NCBI GenBank assembly: GCA_016719645.1 | Contig: JADJYS010000005.1 | Span: 1 to 26,034, forward strand | Source of the DNA: a bacterium | GTDB taxonomy: Bacteria > Krumholzibacteriota > Krumholzibacteriia > LZORAL124-64-63 | Length of the DNA stretch: 26,034 nt | Reading direction: 5' to 3' | Shown here: piece by piece, positions 7,625 through 16,600 of the stretch | How positions within the stretch are numbered: position 1 is the first letter of the stretch | How the letters are laid out: each line of letters begins with the position of its first letter | Notes under the pieces: generated by a model | Databases searched by the model: none | What the model saw: only the letters and a program-made list of their open reading frames with translations | What the model was told of the DNA's origin: nothing | Made by a program: the position numbers and the translations under genes

Positions 7625-8506
7625 TCACCGCCGGGAGATCAGCATCGCGAACTCGTGGCGCCCGTCCACGCCGGTGATCGGCGGCAGGAAGACGCCGCCG
7701 CCGAGGCCGGCGGCCGCGCACAGCGCCGCGAGCTCCTCGTCCCGCCAGGCGCGGCCGCTCTGGGCGTAGCGCCGCGCCGCGCCGGTCGCGGGGTCCACGA
7801 TCCAGTGGACATTGATCTCGGAGCGCGACGCCTCGTCCCAGTGGTACTGCTGCAGCCAGAAGTGCGGGCCGTCGGCGAAGGGCGAGCCGTCGCAGGCCCG
7901 CCACTCCCGCAGATCCTCGCGCGGGTAGAGGTCCCAGGGCTGGTACTCCAGAACCATCAGGCCGCCGGGACGCAGACGCGCGGCGAGGGCGCAGAGGGCG
8001 GCGAGCGTCGCCTCGGGGGGGTGGGCGTGGACCTCGCCGTACCAGAGCGTCACCGCGTCGAGGTCGGCGACCTCCGCGGGGAGCTGCCGCGACGGGTCCT
8101 CGAGATCGAGGTCGAAGAAGCCGCAGGCGAGCGCCCCGTCCGCCGCGACCGCGCGCGCGTGGCGCAGCGCCGCCGGCGCCACGTCGCCGCCCCAGGCGCG
8201 GTGCCCGCGGCGGGCCAGCTCGTGGCAGTACAGGCCGGGGCCGCAGGCGACGTCCAGCACGCGGCGCGGCGCGCCGGGGCCGAAGGCCTCGTCCAGCCGC
8301 GCCTCCAGCCAACCGACGTGGGCGGCGATCACCGGCAGGGTGCGGCTGGCCATGTGCGTCGACTGGTCGAGGTGCAGGCGCAGCATGCGCTCGCTGAAGT
8401 CGGGGTCGGCCCAGGGGAAGGCGGCGCCGTCCCGCCAGGGCTGCAGGGGGTGCGGATCGGCGACGATCCTGGCCCAGGATTCGCGCAGTTGTCCACCGTC
8501 GGGCAT
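7625..8506 (-). CDS. Class I SAM-dependent methyltransferase
   Basis: The protein has a class I methyltransferase fold with the SAM-binding motif RVLDVACGPGLYCHELA and an acidic loop after strand 2 (GGDVAPAALRHARA). A catalytic-face segment follows, DAVTLWYGEVHAHPPE, then the late strand pattern LRPGGLMVLEYQPWD. The start is taken at ATG 8506, which has GAGG eight bases upstream; a TTG at 8539 in the same frame is possible but has no ribosome site. This gives 293 residues. The substrate is not evident: the Trp/Tyr-rich C-terminal part (WLQQYHWDEASRSEINVHW) resembles small-molecule methyltransferases of unknown function. The gene stands alone, convergent with the UDG gene and divergent from dnaB. 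Confidence 0.8.
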   Translation of the reverse strand: MPDGGQLRESWARIVADPHPLQPWRDGAAFPWADPDFSERMLRLHLDQSTHMASRTLPVIAAHVGWLEARLDEAFGPGAPRRVLDVACGPGLYCHELARRGHRAWGGDVAPAALRHARAVAADGALACGFFDLDLEDPSRQLPAEVADLDAVTLWYGEVHAHPPEATLAALCALAARLRPGGLMVLEYQPWDLYPREDLREWRACDGSPFADGPHFWLQQYHWDEASRSEINVHWIVDPATGAARRYAQSGRAWRDEELAALCAAAGLGGGVFLPPITGVDGRHEFAMLISRR

Positions 8507-8738
8507 GGGAGCCGCCTCGGCCGGGGTCCTGGTCGGCAATGTGTTGGGCCGGAACCGCTTGGGAGTTCCGACCGTCCGCTGTCGCCCAGCTTATCCACCT
8601 CGGGCGCGACTTGTCCACAACATGTCCCGGCGTTATCCCGGGGCGCGCGGCGGGAGGCCGCCCGCGACGGCGTCGGGAGCGGCCCGTCCACCGATCGTCC
8701 ACCGGCTCTCCACCGGCTTGTCCACGGGCTTGTCCACG
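8489..8738 (+). repeat. Cluster of DnaA-box-like 9-mers upstream of dnaB
   Basis: At least seven same-orientation 9-mers resemble the DnaA box TTATCCACA / TTGTCCACA. They are TTGTCCACC 8489, TTATCCACC 8591, TTGTCCACA 8611, a weak TTATCCCGG 8633, TCGTCCACC 8695, CTCTCCACC 8706, TTGTCCACG 8718 and TTGTCCACG 8730, with a weaker CCGTCCACC at 8684. The last five are spaced 11-12 bases apart, about one helical turn, forming a tandem array. The first lies just inside the methyltransferase gene; the rest fill the 348-base gap before dnaB, which has no convincing gene of its own. The array could be a replication origin element or a DnaA-responsive control region for dnaB. No clear AT-rich unwinding element is visible. 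Confidence 0.65.
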
Positions 8739-8777
8739 CCCGATCCCCAGGTTTCCGCCGGCGCCGCGAAGTCCGCC

Positions 8778-8806
8778 TGTCTCGGGCCGCGGGCATCGCG
8801 TAGAAT
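8778..8806 (+). promoter_or_regulatory. Predicted promoter for dnaB
   Basis: TAGAAT (8801-8806) is a good -10 element. The -35 is weak: TGTCTC at 8778-8783 with a 17-base spacer, or CTGTCT one base earlier. Transcription would start near 8813, about 42 bases before the dnaB GTG and 75 bases after the last DnaA-like box. Confidence 0.4.
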
Positions 8807-8854
8807 GGTGCTCTTCGACTCGCCCCGTCACAACGAGCCCCGAGGAACGGTCCC

Positions 8855-10219
8855 GTGGAACCCGAACTGAGCCCCCTGCCCTTCGAGTCGCGCCGCGCCG
8901 CCGAGACCCGGCAGCCGCCGCAGAACCTGGACGCCGAGCGCGCGATCCTCGGCGCGGTCATGCTCGACCGCGACGCGCTGGGCGTGGCGCTCGAATCGAT
9001 CCGCGCCGACGACTTCTACCGCCGCGAGCACCGGGTCATCTTCGGGGTCATGTGCGACCTCTACGAGAACGACCAGGCCATCGACGGCATCACGGTCGCC
9101 GAGGAGCTGGAGCGCCGCGGCGAGCTGCTGAAGTGCGGCGGCAACGACTACCTGGCCGACATCCTGGCCGCGACGGCCACGGCGGCGAACGTCGCCTACC
9201 ACGGGCGCATCGTGCGGGACAAGGCGGTGCTGCGGGGGCTGATCCACGCCTCGGGCGAGATCACCACCGACGCCTTCGCCGCCCGCGAGGAGACCGACGC
9301 CATCCTCGACCGCGCCCAGACGCGCATCTACGCCATCGCGGAGAGCCGCGAGACGCAGGCCTTCGCCTCGGTGCGCGACGTGGTGCCGGAGGCCTTCCGG
9401 CGCATCGACGAGGCCTCGCGCTCCAAGAGCGACATCACGGGGCTGTCCACCGGCTTCGTGGAGTTCGACCGCATGACCGCCGGCCTGCAGCGCGGCGACC
9501 TGATCGTGCTGGCGGCGCGGCCGTCGATGGGCAAGACCGCCCTGGCGCTGAACGTCGCCTACAGCGCCGCGGTGAAGGACAAGGTGCCGGTCGCGATCTT
9601 CAGCCTGGAGATGGCCAAGGAGCAGCTCGTCATGCGCATGATCTGCGCCAGCGGCGGCTTCAACAACCACGAGCTGCGCAAGGGGCAGATCAAGCCCGAG
9701 CAGTGGCCGAAGCTGACCGAGGCCTGCAGCCGCCTGTCCGAGGCGCCCATCTTCATCGACGACACCAGCGGCATCGGCGTGCTCGAGATGAAGGCCAAGG
9801 CGCGCCGGCTCAAGCAGCAGCACGACGTGGGCCTGATCGTCGTGGACTACATGCAGCTGATGACCTCCACCTCGCGCGCCGAGAACCGGCAGCAGGAGAT
9901 CTCGCAGATCAGCCGCAACCTCAAGGGCATGGCCAAGGACCTCGACGTGCCCGTCATGGCCCTCAGCCAGCTCTCGCGCGCCGTCGAGTCGCGCGGCGAC
10001 CACAAGCCCATGCTCTCGGACCTGCGCGAGTCGGGCTCGATCGAGCAGGATGCCGACGTGGTCATGTTCATCTATCGTGAGGAGTACTACAAGCCGGACG
10101 ACGAGACCGTGCGCAACAAGGCGACGGTCATCGTCGGCAAGCAGCGCAACGGGCCCATCGGCCAGTTCGACCTGCACTTCCACAAGTCGTTCACGCGCTT
10201 CGCCGACCTGCAGCACTGA
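8855..10219 (+). CDS. dnaB: Replicative DNA helicase DnaB
   Basis: DnaB is the hexameric 5'-3' helicase that unwinds DNA at the replication fork. The GTG at 8855 follows GAGGA eight bases upstream; the protein has 454 residues, normal for the family. The N-terminal domain (about 20-125) opens PPQNLDAERAILGAVMLD. The RecA-like domain starts near 195 with TGLSTGFVEFDRMTAGLQRG, then Walker A ARPSMGKTA (221-229), IFSLEMAKEQLVMRM, Walker B VGLIVVDYMQLM, the arginine-finger-region segment LSQLSRAVESRGDHKP and the final SDLRESGSIEQDADVVMFI. All catalytic motifs are intact and no intein is present. The gene heads a plus-strand unit with the LON-domain, MBL-fold and MFS genes, and has DnaA-box-like sites upstream. 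Confidence 0.97.
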   Translation: MEPELSPLPFESRRAAETRQPPQNLDAERAILGAVMLDRDALGVALESIRADDFYRREHRVIFGVMCDLYENDQAIDGITVAEELERRGELLKCGGNDYLADILAATATAANVAYHGRIVRDKAVLRGLIHASGEITTDAFAAREETDAILDRAQTRIYAIAESRETQAFASVRDVVPEAFRRIDEASRSKSDITGLSTGFVEFDRMTAGLQRGDLIVLAARPSMGKTALALNVAYSAAVKDKVPVAIFSLEMAKEQLVMRMICASGGFNNHELRKGQIKPEQWPKLTEACSRLSEAPIFIDDTSGIGVLEMKAKARRLKQQHDVGLIVVDYMQLMTSTSRAENRQQEISQISRNLKGMAKDLDVPVMALSQLSRAVESRGDHKPMLSDLRESGSIEQDADVVMFIYREEYYKPDDETVRNKATVIVGKQRNGPIGQFDLHFHKSFTRFADLQH

Positions 10220-10252
10220 GCGCGGCGGCGGACCGCCGAGGATAGCGCCGAG

Positions 10253-10861
10253 ATGACCGCACCCGACCTGCGCCGGATCACGGGCCTGCCCCTGTTCCCG
10301 CTGCCGGACGCCTTCCTGTTCCCGGGCGCCCTGGTGCCCCTGCACGTCTTCGAGCCGCGCTACCTGCAGATGGTCGGCGACCTGCTGGACACCGCCGGGC
10401 GCCTGGCGCTCGGCTGCCTGGACCCCGCCGGCGCCGCGCGGCCCGAGGGGCCGGCCGTGCTGCCGGTGGCCGGGCTGGGCGAGATCGTCAGCCACCGCCG
10501 CCTCGACGACGGGCGCTACCTGATCTGGCTGCTGGGCCTCGACCGCCTGCGGATCGCCGAGGCGCCGAGCGACCGCCTCTACCGCCGCGTGCTGGCCGAC
10601 GTGATCGAGGAGGAGCCCGGCGACCCGCAGCTCAGCGCGGCGCTGGCCCCGCGCCTGCGCGACGCGGTCGCCGCGCGCATGCTGCCCGGCGTGCAGCTCG
10701 CCGACGGCCTGGACACCGGCCTGCTCGCCGACCTCCTCTTCCAGCACCTGCCGCTGACGCGCGAGCGCAAGGCGTGGGCCATGGCGGAGGGGAACGTCAC
10801 GCGCCGCGCCGAGGCGGCCCTGGCCTGGCTCGACGGGCTCGCCGACGCGGCCGAAGCCTGA
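10253..10861 (+). CDS. LON peptidase substrate-binding domain protein
   Basis: The 202-residue protein is a stand-alone LON N-terminal domain, the substrate-recognition part of Lon protease, without the AAA+ or protease parts. Diagnostic sequence is LPLFPLPDAFLFPGALVPLHVFEPRY at about residues 12-37, which matches the Lon-N start, followed by a beta domain (IVSHRRLDDGRYLIWLLGLDRLRI) and a helical C-terminus. Lone LON-domain proteins are common; their partner proteases are mostly unknown. The ATG at 10253 lies 33 bases after the dnaB stop, and the following gene starts 17 bases downstream, so the three are probably one transcript. Confidence 0.88.
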   Translation: MTAPDLRRITGLPLFPLPDAFLFPGALVPLHVFEPRYLQMVGDLLDTAGRLALGCLDPAGAARPEGPAVLPVAGLGEIVSHRRLDDGRYLIWLLGLDRLRIAEAPSDRLYRRVLADVIEEEPGDPQLSAALAPRLRDAVAARMLPGVQLADGLDTGLLADLLFQHLPLTRERKAWAMAEGNVTRRAEAALAWLDGLADAAEA

Positions 10862-10878
10862 GCGCCGACGGGAGAACG

Positions 10879-11793
10879 ATGGACGACCTGGACCTCATCG
10901 ACCTCGACCAGCCGCGCCGCGGCTACCGCAAGTTCATCAGCTGCTGGCTGCGTCGGCGCGGCGGCGAGACCTACGTCGTGGACCCCGGCCCCGCGAGCAC
11001 GATCCCGCACCTGACGGCGGAGCTGCGCCGCCGCGGCGTGACGCGCCTGGACCGGATCCTGCTGACCCACGTCCACCTCGACCACGGCGGCGGCGCCGGG
11101 CACCTCGCCGCCGCCTTCCCCGAGGCGCGCGTCGTGGTCTGGGAGGAGGCGGCGCGCCACCTGGTCGACCCGCAACGGCTGTGGGAGGGTTCGCTGCAGG
11201 TGCTGCGCGACCTGGCGCCGCTCTTCGGGCGGCCGCTGCCGGTGCCGGCCGACCGCATCGACCCGCCGTCGTCGCTGGGACCCTTGGGCATCCGCACCTT
11301 CCACACCCCGGGCCACGCCGCCCACCACCAGTGCTACCTCGACGACGGCCTGCTCTTCGTGGGCGAGGCGGCGGGCATGACCTGCCCGACGCGCGGCGGC
11401 GCGCCCTATCTGCGGCCGGCCACGCCGCCGCGCTTCCACCTGCCGACGGCGCTGCGGTCGCTCGACCTGCTGCTCGCGCTGGATCCCGCGCCGGCGCGCC
11501 TGGCCTGGGGGCACCACGGCCTCTGCGGGGAGCCCGGCCGCTTCCTGGCGGCCGCGCGCGGCCAGCTGCTGCTGTGGACCGCGACGCTCGACGGGCTGCG
11601 CGCCTCGCACGGTCCGGCGTGGTCGGCGGACCTCCAGGCCGAGGCGCGGCGCCGCCTGGCCGACGCCGATCCGTGGTTCGCGACCTTCGCGGACCTCGAG
11701 GACGACCTGCAGGCGCGCGAGGCCGACTTCCTGCGCAACACGATCGAAGGCATGCTCGGCTACCTGGACGATGCCGGCAAGACAACACCCTGA
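10879..11793 (+). CDS. MBL-fold metallohydrolase
   Basis: The 304-residue protein has the metallo-beta-lactamase fold, a di-metal hydrolase. The metal-binding motif HVHLDH is at 64-69, preceded by VVDPGPAS; it continues with FHTPGHAAHHQCYL (second His site), LLFVGEAAG, where Glu stands at the usual Asp position, and the final His in AWGHHGL. The C-terminal 90 residues are helical, as in glyoxalase-II-like and related hydrolases, but the substrate is unknown. The ATG at 10879 has GGGAG just upstream; a longer reading from 10774 would overlap the LON gene and lacks support. The Glu substitution for the bridging Asp may alter metal use. Confidence 0.85.
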   Translation: MDDLDLIDLDQPRRGYRKFISCWLRRRGGETYVVDPGPASTIPHLTAELRRRGVTRLDRILLTHVHLDHGGGAGHLAAAFPEARVVVWEEAARHLVDPQRLWEGSLQVLRDLAPLFGRPLPVPADRIDPPSSLGPLGIRTFHTPGHAAHHQCYLDDGLLFVGEAAGMTCPTRGGAPYLRPATPPRFHLPTALRSLDLLLALDPAPARLAWGHHGLCGEPGRFLAAARGQLLLWTATLDGLRASHGPAWSADLQAEARRRLADADPWFATFADLEDDLQAREADFLRNTIEGMLGYLDDAGKTTP

Positions 11794-11843
11794 CAGGCGG
11801 CTCCCTGGCACCGGCGGGGCGGCGCGATCACGGAAGGGGCGAC

Positions 11844-13238
11844 ATGGGGCTGCTCGATTCACCGGACAAGCGGGCGGCGCTGCTCGTCTTCACCATCTCC
11901 TCGTTCCTCACGCCCTTCATGGCGTCGGCGATCGGGGTGGCGCTGCCGGAGATCGGCCGGGAGTTCGGGATCGACGCGGTGTACCTGAGCTGGATGATGA
12001 CGGCCTTCCTGCTGTCGGCGGCCGTCTTCCTCGTCCCGTTCGGCCGGCTGGCCGACATCCACGGCCGCAAGCGGGTCTTCGTCCTGGGCATCGCGGTCTT
12101 CGCCGTCTTCTCCTTCTGGTGCGGGGCGGCCGGTTCCGCCGCGATGCTGGTCGTGGGCCGGGTCCTGCAGGGGATCGGCAGCGCCATGATCTTCGGCACC
12201 GGCATCGCGATCCTCACCTCCGTCTTCCCGGACCGCGAGCGCGGCCGGGCGCTCGGGATCAACGTGGCCGCGGTCTACGCGGGCCTCGCGGCCGGCCCCT
12301 TCCTGGGCGGGATCCTGGTGGAGCACCTCGGCTGGCGCAGCGTCTTCTACGCGAACGTCCCGGCGGGCGGCCTCATCGTCCTGGTCGTGCTGCGGAGGCT
12401 GAAAGGGGAGTGGGCCGAATCGCGGGGCGAGCCGTTCGACCTGCCCGGCGCGGTCCTCTACGGCGCGGCGCTGGTCGCGATCATGCTGGGCTTCTCCGAG
12501 CTGACGCGCGGCCGCGGCGTCTGGCTGCTCGCCGCCGGGATCGCCGGCCTGGTCCTGTTCGTGCGGCGGGAGCTGCGCACGGCCAGCCCGGTGTTCGACC
12601 TGCGCCTGTTCCGCCGCAACCCCGCCTTCACGTTCTCCAACCTGGCGGCCCTGATCAACTACGCCGCGACCTACGCGGTCTCCTTCCTGCTGAGCCTGTT
12701 CCTGCAGTACACCCGGGGCTACGGCGCCGAGGGCGCCGGCGCCGTCCTGGTCTGGCAGCCCGCCGTGATGGTGCTGACGTCGCTGTACGCCGGGCGGCTG
12801 TCGGACCGGGTGGAGCCCCGGATCGTCGCCTCGGCCGGGATGGGGCTGGTGGCGGTCGGGCTCGCGCTGCTCGCCTGCCTGGGACGGGACACGGGCATCC
12901 CCTACCTGATCGCGAGCCTGGTGATCCTCGGCCTGGGCTTCGGCCTCTTCTCGTCGCCCAACATGAACGCCGTGATGGGGTCCGTCGAGCGCCGGCACTA
13001 CGGCGTCGCCTCGGGCACGGTCGGCACCATGCGCCTGCTCGGGCAGATGTTCTCGATGGGGATCGTGACCCTGATCCTCGCGGTGCACGTCGGGCGCGTC
13101 CCGATCACGCCCGCCAACCACGGCCAGTTCCTCGCGGGCATGCGGACGGCGTTCGTCGTCTTCGCCGCGCTCTGCGTCGCCGGGATCTTCGCCTCGCTGG
13201 CGCGGGGCCGGATGCGTCCCGCGGCGGACGCTCCCTGA
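11844..13238 (+). CDS. MFS transporter, DHA2 (14-TM drug:H+ antiporter) type
   Basis: The 464-residue membrane protein fits the DHA2 family of multidrug exporters of the EmrB/QacA type. Seen features are motif A GRLADIHGRKRVF between helices 2 and 3, motif C-like AAVYAGLAAGPFLGGILVEHLGWRSVFY, and further hydrophobic segments up to the C-terminus, consistent with 14 helices. The ATG at 11844 is preceded by GGAAGGGG, and the gene starts 50 bases after the MBL gene. The substrate cannot be read from sequence. The end of the gene is 3 bases from the convergent flagellar-like gene, and no terminator is visible between them. Confidence 0.9.
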   Translation: MGLLDSPDKRAALLVFTISSFLTPFMASAIGVALPEIGREFGIDAVYLSWMMTAFLLSAAVFLVPFGRLADIHGRKRVFVLGIAVFAVFSFWCGAAGSAAMLVVGRVLQGIGSAMIFGTGIAILTSVFPDRERGRALGINVAAVYAGLAAGPFLGGILVEHLGWRSVFYANVPAGGLIVLVVLRRLKGEWAESRGEPFDLPGAVLYGAALVAIMLGFSELTRGRGVWLLAAGIAGLVLFVRRELRTASPVFDLRLFRRNPAFTFSNLAALINYAATYAVSFLLSLFLQYTRGYGAEGAGAVLVWQPAVMVLTSLYAGRLSDRVEPRIVASAGMGLVAVGLALLACLGRDTGIPYLIASLVILGLGFGLFSSPNMNAVMGSVERRHYGVASGTVGTMRLLGQMFSMGIVTLILAVHVGRVPITPANHGQFLAGMRTAFVVFAALCVAGIFASLARGRMRPAADAP

Positions 13239-13241
13239 CGG

Positions 13242-13484
13242 TCAGGCGAGTTCGTCGAGCAGCAGGCCGGTCAGGCGGTCCGCGGTGCGCAGCACCGCGG
13301 CGTTGGACTGGAAGGTGCGCAGCGCCTGCTCGGCTTCCAGGACGTCGCGCACCAGGTCCGCCGGCGCGGGCCCCCGGGCGGCGTCGGTGCTCCGCCACCG
13401 GGCCACCCGTTCGGCGACGCCGGCCAGACGGTCCTGCTGGGCCATCATGGCGGACATCGCGTTGGACACGGCCTGGATGCTCAC
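13242..13484 (-). CDS. Minimal flagellar rod/hook-like protein (N- and C-terminal rod helices only)
   Basis: The 80-residue protein starts at GTG 13484 with GGGAGG eight bases upstream. Its N-terminus, VSIQAVSNAMSAMMAQQDRL, resembles the start of FlgB/FlgC/FlgG rod proteins (a helix with an AQQxRL turn), although the ANNxAN motif is replaced by AERVAR. Its C-terminus, ADLVRDVLEAEQALRTFQSN then AAVLRTADRLTGLLLDELA, matches the rod/hook C-terminal helix (the EAQRAYEAN...TADEMLG pattern). The usual central domain of 50 or more residues is absent, replaced by a short WRSTDAARGPAP linker. Larger single-gene relatives without the D1 domain exist in Deltaproteobacteria. There are no other flagellar genes in the window. 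It may be an assembly accessory or a remnant; its function is unknown. Confidence 0.6.
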   Translation of the reverse strand: MSIQAVSNAMSAMMAQQDRLAGVAERVARWRSTDAARGPAPADLVRDVLEAEQALRTFQSNAAVLRTADRLTGLLLDELA

Positions 13485-13566
13485 GGCGACAACCTCCCGC
13501 CTACGCCATCGGCAGATCGGCCTGAATCTTGAGCCCGTTTTCTCCGGCGCCGCAACTCGTTGCCGC

Positions 13567-13603
13567 ACAAGAAGAAGGCCCCGCCGTCGGCGACGGCGGG
13601 GCC
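13567..13603 (-). terminator. Strong rho-independent terminator of the subtilase gene
   Basis: GGCCCCGCCGTC-GGC-GACGGCGGGGCC (13577-13603) is a perfect 12-bp stem with a 3-base loop. On the minus strand it is followed by TTCTTCTTGT, and it lies 20 bases after the subtilase stop. It also separates that gene from the flagellar-like gene. Confidence 0.85.
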
Positions 13604-13622
13604 CTGCGGCAGGGTTGACGAG

Positions 13623-16600
13623 CTACTTCACGAGCATCAGCTTGAGGGTCCGGTCCGCGCCGGGCGCGGTCAGCCGCGCGAAGTAGAGGCCGGCGCCCAC
13701 CCGCTCGCCGCGCCCGTCCCGGCCGTCCCAGACGGCCGTGTGGCGGCCCGGTTCGGCGACGCCGTGGCGCAGCCGCCGCAACAAACGGCCGCCGGCGTCG
13801 TAGATGGCCAGGTCGATCTTCCCGGAACGGGGCACGTCGTAGACGATCGACGTGGCGGGGTTGAACGGATTGGGGAAGGCGCGATGGAGCGAGTATTCCG
13901 CGGGGACGTCGTCCCCGCGCACGGCGGTCACCGTGTTGTCCAGGACGCCGACGACCTGATTGGCGGCTATCGTTAGCGGCAGCCGCTGCACGTTGCCGTT
14001 CGGCCAGTCCACGCGCAGCGAATCGATCCCGGCGTCGCCGCCCAGGCCGAACTCGACCAGCAGGTCGCCCTGGCCGGGGCCGGCCGTCATGTCCGACACC
14101 TCCCGCATCTGCATCCCGAGCAACGGCGACCAGATCGTCACGCGCGCGCCGACGGCCGACGCGTTGTTGCTCGTGCCCTCCAGCTTCACGTGCAGCCAGC
14201 CGTTCCCGTTGTTGAGGTCGTTGCGGAAGAGCGCGTTCGCCGCCCCGTAGTTGCCGAGGTACAGGTCGAGGTCGCCGTCGCGGTCGTAGTCGGCGAAGGC
14301 GGCCGCGTGGCCGTTGCCGCCGGCGTAGAGCGGGTTGCTGGTGTCGTCGGTGAAGACGCCGCCGCCGTCGTTGCGCAGCAGGCGGTTGATGCCGCTGCCG
14401 ATCGAGCCCGCGCTGTAGTTGACCACGTAGAGGTCGAGGTCGCCGTCGTTGTCGTAGTCGCCCCAGCAGGCGCCCATGCCGCCGCCGGTGTCGGCGAGCG
14501 GGCCGGCGCTGACGTCGGTGAAGTTGCCGCCGCCGTCGTTGCGCAGCAGGCGGTTGGGCAGCGACACGGGCTTCACCAGGTAGAGGTCGAGGTCGCCGTC
14601 GTTGTCGTAGTCGCCCCAGCAGGCGCCGGTCGAGGGGCCGTTGTCCAGCAGGGGCGGCGTCGCCGCGTCGACGAAGGTGCCGGCGTCGTTGCGCAGCATC
14701 CGGCTGGGTTGCCCGGAGGTCGTCTTGGTGAGGAAGAGGTCCTGGTCGCCGTCGCCGTCGTAGTCGGCCCAGGCGCCGTCGCGGGAGTCGTCGATGTCCT
14801 CGAGGATCGGATCCGTGATCTGGACGAAGCCGCCGGGACCCGGCAGGCCGTTCATGTTGCGGAACAGCCGGTCGGGCAGGCCGTTGACCGTCGTGACGTG
14901 GAGGTCGAGCCAGCCGTCGTTGTCGTAGTCGATCCAGCTCACGCCGGCGGCGTCGGCGGCGTCGCTCTCGGGCATGGCGAAGGCGTCGAAGAAGTACAGC
15001 AGATCGTTGCGCAGGAGCCGGTTCGGCGCCGCGTAGTTGCCCACGTAGAGGTCGGGGTCGCCGTCGTTGTCGGCGTCGCCCCAGGCGGCCGCGCCGCCCG
15101 CCGCCTGGTTGGCCTCGGGCATGACGGTCGCGTCCATGAAGAAGCCGCCGCCGAGGTTTTCGAGGTAGTGGCAGAGGCTCTGGAAGTTCACGAGGTAGAG
15201 ATCGGGGTCGCCGTCGTCGTCGCGGTCGCCCCAGGCGACCGAGTTCGTCAGGCCGGTGTCGGCCAGGGGCCCCGTCGCCACGTTCACCCACGACGCGGTC
15301 GGCGTCAGGGCGGCGATGGCCGCCGCCAGGTCCGGGCGCGGGCCGATGGGCCTGGTCCCGACCGAGTCCTGCGGCGTGCCGGTGGTCTTCAGGGTCGAAC
15401 GCATCAGCGCGGGCGCGATCGGCGTGGTCTGGCCGCTGCCGGCCCACCAGCCCTGCAGGCAGGCCACGGCGCCGGCCACGATGGGCGAGGCGCTCGAGGT
15501 GCCGCTGAACAGCTTCGTGTAGTGCAGGTTCAGGCCCTCGGCGCTGTAGAGGTCGAAGTTGTGGCCGGTGGTGGTCACGTTCTCGCCCCAGCCCTGCAGG
15601 TCGAAGCGGGGGCCGTAGCTGGAGTATCCCATCCGCACGCGGTCGCCGTGGGCGGTCTGGCCCGTGCCGCCGCCTCCGACGACGATCGCGCCCGAGTCGC
15701 CGATCCAGTTCAGGGCGCCGGTGTCGAGGTTGCCGTTGCCGCCGGCCTCGACCACGTGGATGCCGTTGGCCACGGCCGTCTGGATCGCGGCGTAGACGGT
15801 GTTGAAGCTCTGGTTCTGGTAGGGGAAGACCATGGTGGAGCCCCACCATTCGATCGGGATGAACTGGCCCAGGTTCGCCGTGCCGCTGTAGTCCCACTGC
15901 TGTTCGAGCAGGATGACGTCCCCGGGCTGCAGGGCGGCGATCGCCGCGGTGATGGCGCCGGCGACGTTCCACAGCGGGTTGAGGCCGTAGTACGTGCCGC
16001 AGGTCAGCAGGGAGGCGCCGGGGCAGACGCCGGTCGTGCCCCAGCCGTTGGCGTCGCTGACCAGTTCGCCGATCACGGCGGTGCCGTGCCGGTGGCTGGG
16101 GTAGGGCTGCGCGGCGTGGGGGTCGACGGCGTTGGCGATGATCTGCGAGCCGAAGGCCTTGGTCACGTCCAGGTGGTTGTAGTTCCAGTCGTACTCGAGG
16201 TCGCAGACCGTCACGCCCGTACCGTTGCCGCCGGGGTACGTCCAGGCGGCGTAGGCGTCCACGCCGGCCGACGGCAGCGACGCGGCGGGGTTCAGGTAGC
16301 CCTGCAGGAACGTGTAGGGCGGCGGCAGGGGCAGTTCCTGCGGCAGGGGCGCGGGCAGCGCCAGATGGATGCCCGGCAGCGCTTCGAGATCGGCGGCGAG
16401 CAGCCAGAGGTCGGGTTGCGGCGCCAGGAAGCGCAGGGTGTAGGCGTTGTTCAGGTTGTAGAGATCCAGGCCCGAGGCGAGCTCGCCCTCGATCTCGAGC
16501 TGGTCCAGGACGGGCTCGGCGACGGGGGACAGGCGCTCCCACTCGTGGGGGCGCGGGAACAGAAGTTCCTCCACGCCGGCGGTCGCGTTCAGGCCGCTGT

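Noticed and set aside
8340..8870. Open frame over the DnaA-like cluster, with repeated LSTG codons
   Set aside because: It lacks a good start and overlaps the methyltransferase on the other strand. The repeats are better explained as DnaA-box-like DNA elements.
10223..10238. Small CGGCGG/CCGCCG hairpin after dnaB as a terminator
   Set aside because: It is short and lacks a T-run; the LON-domain gene starts a few bases later and is likely co-transcribed.
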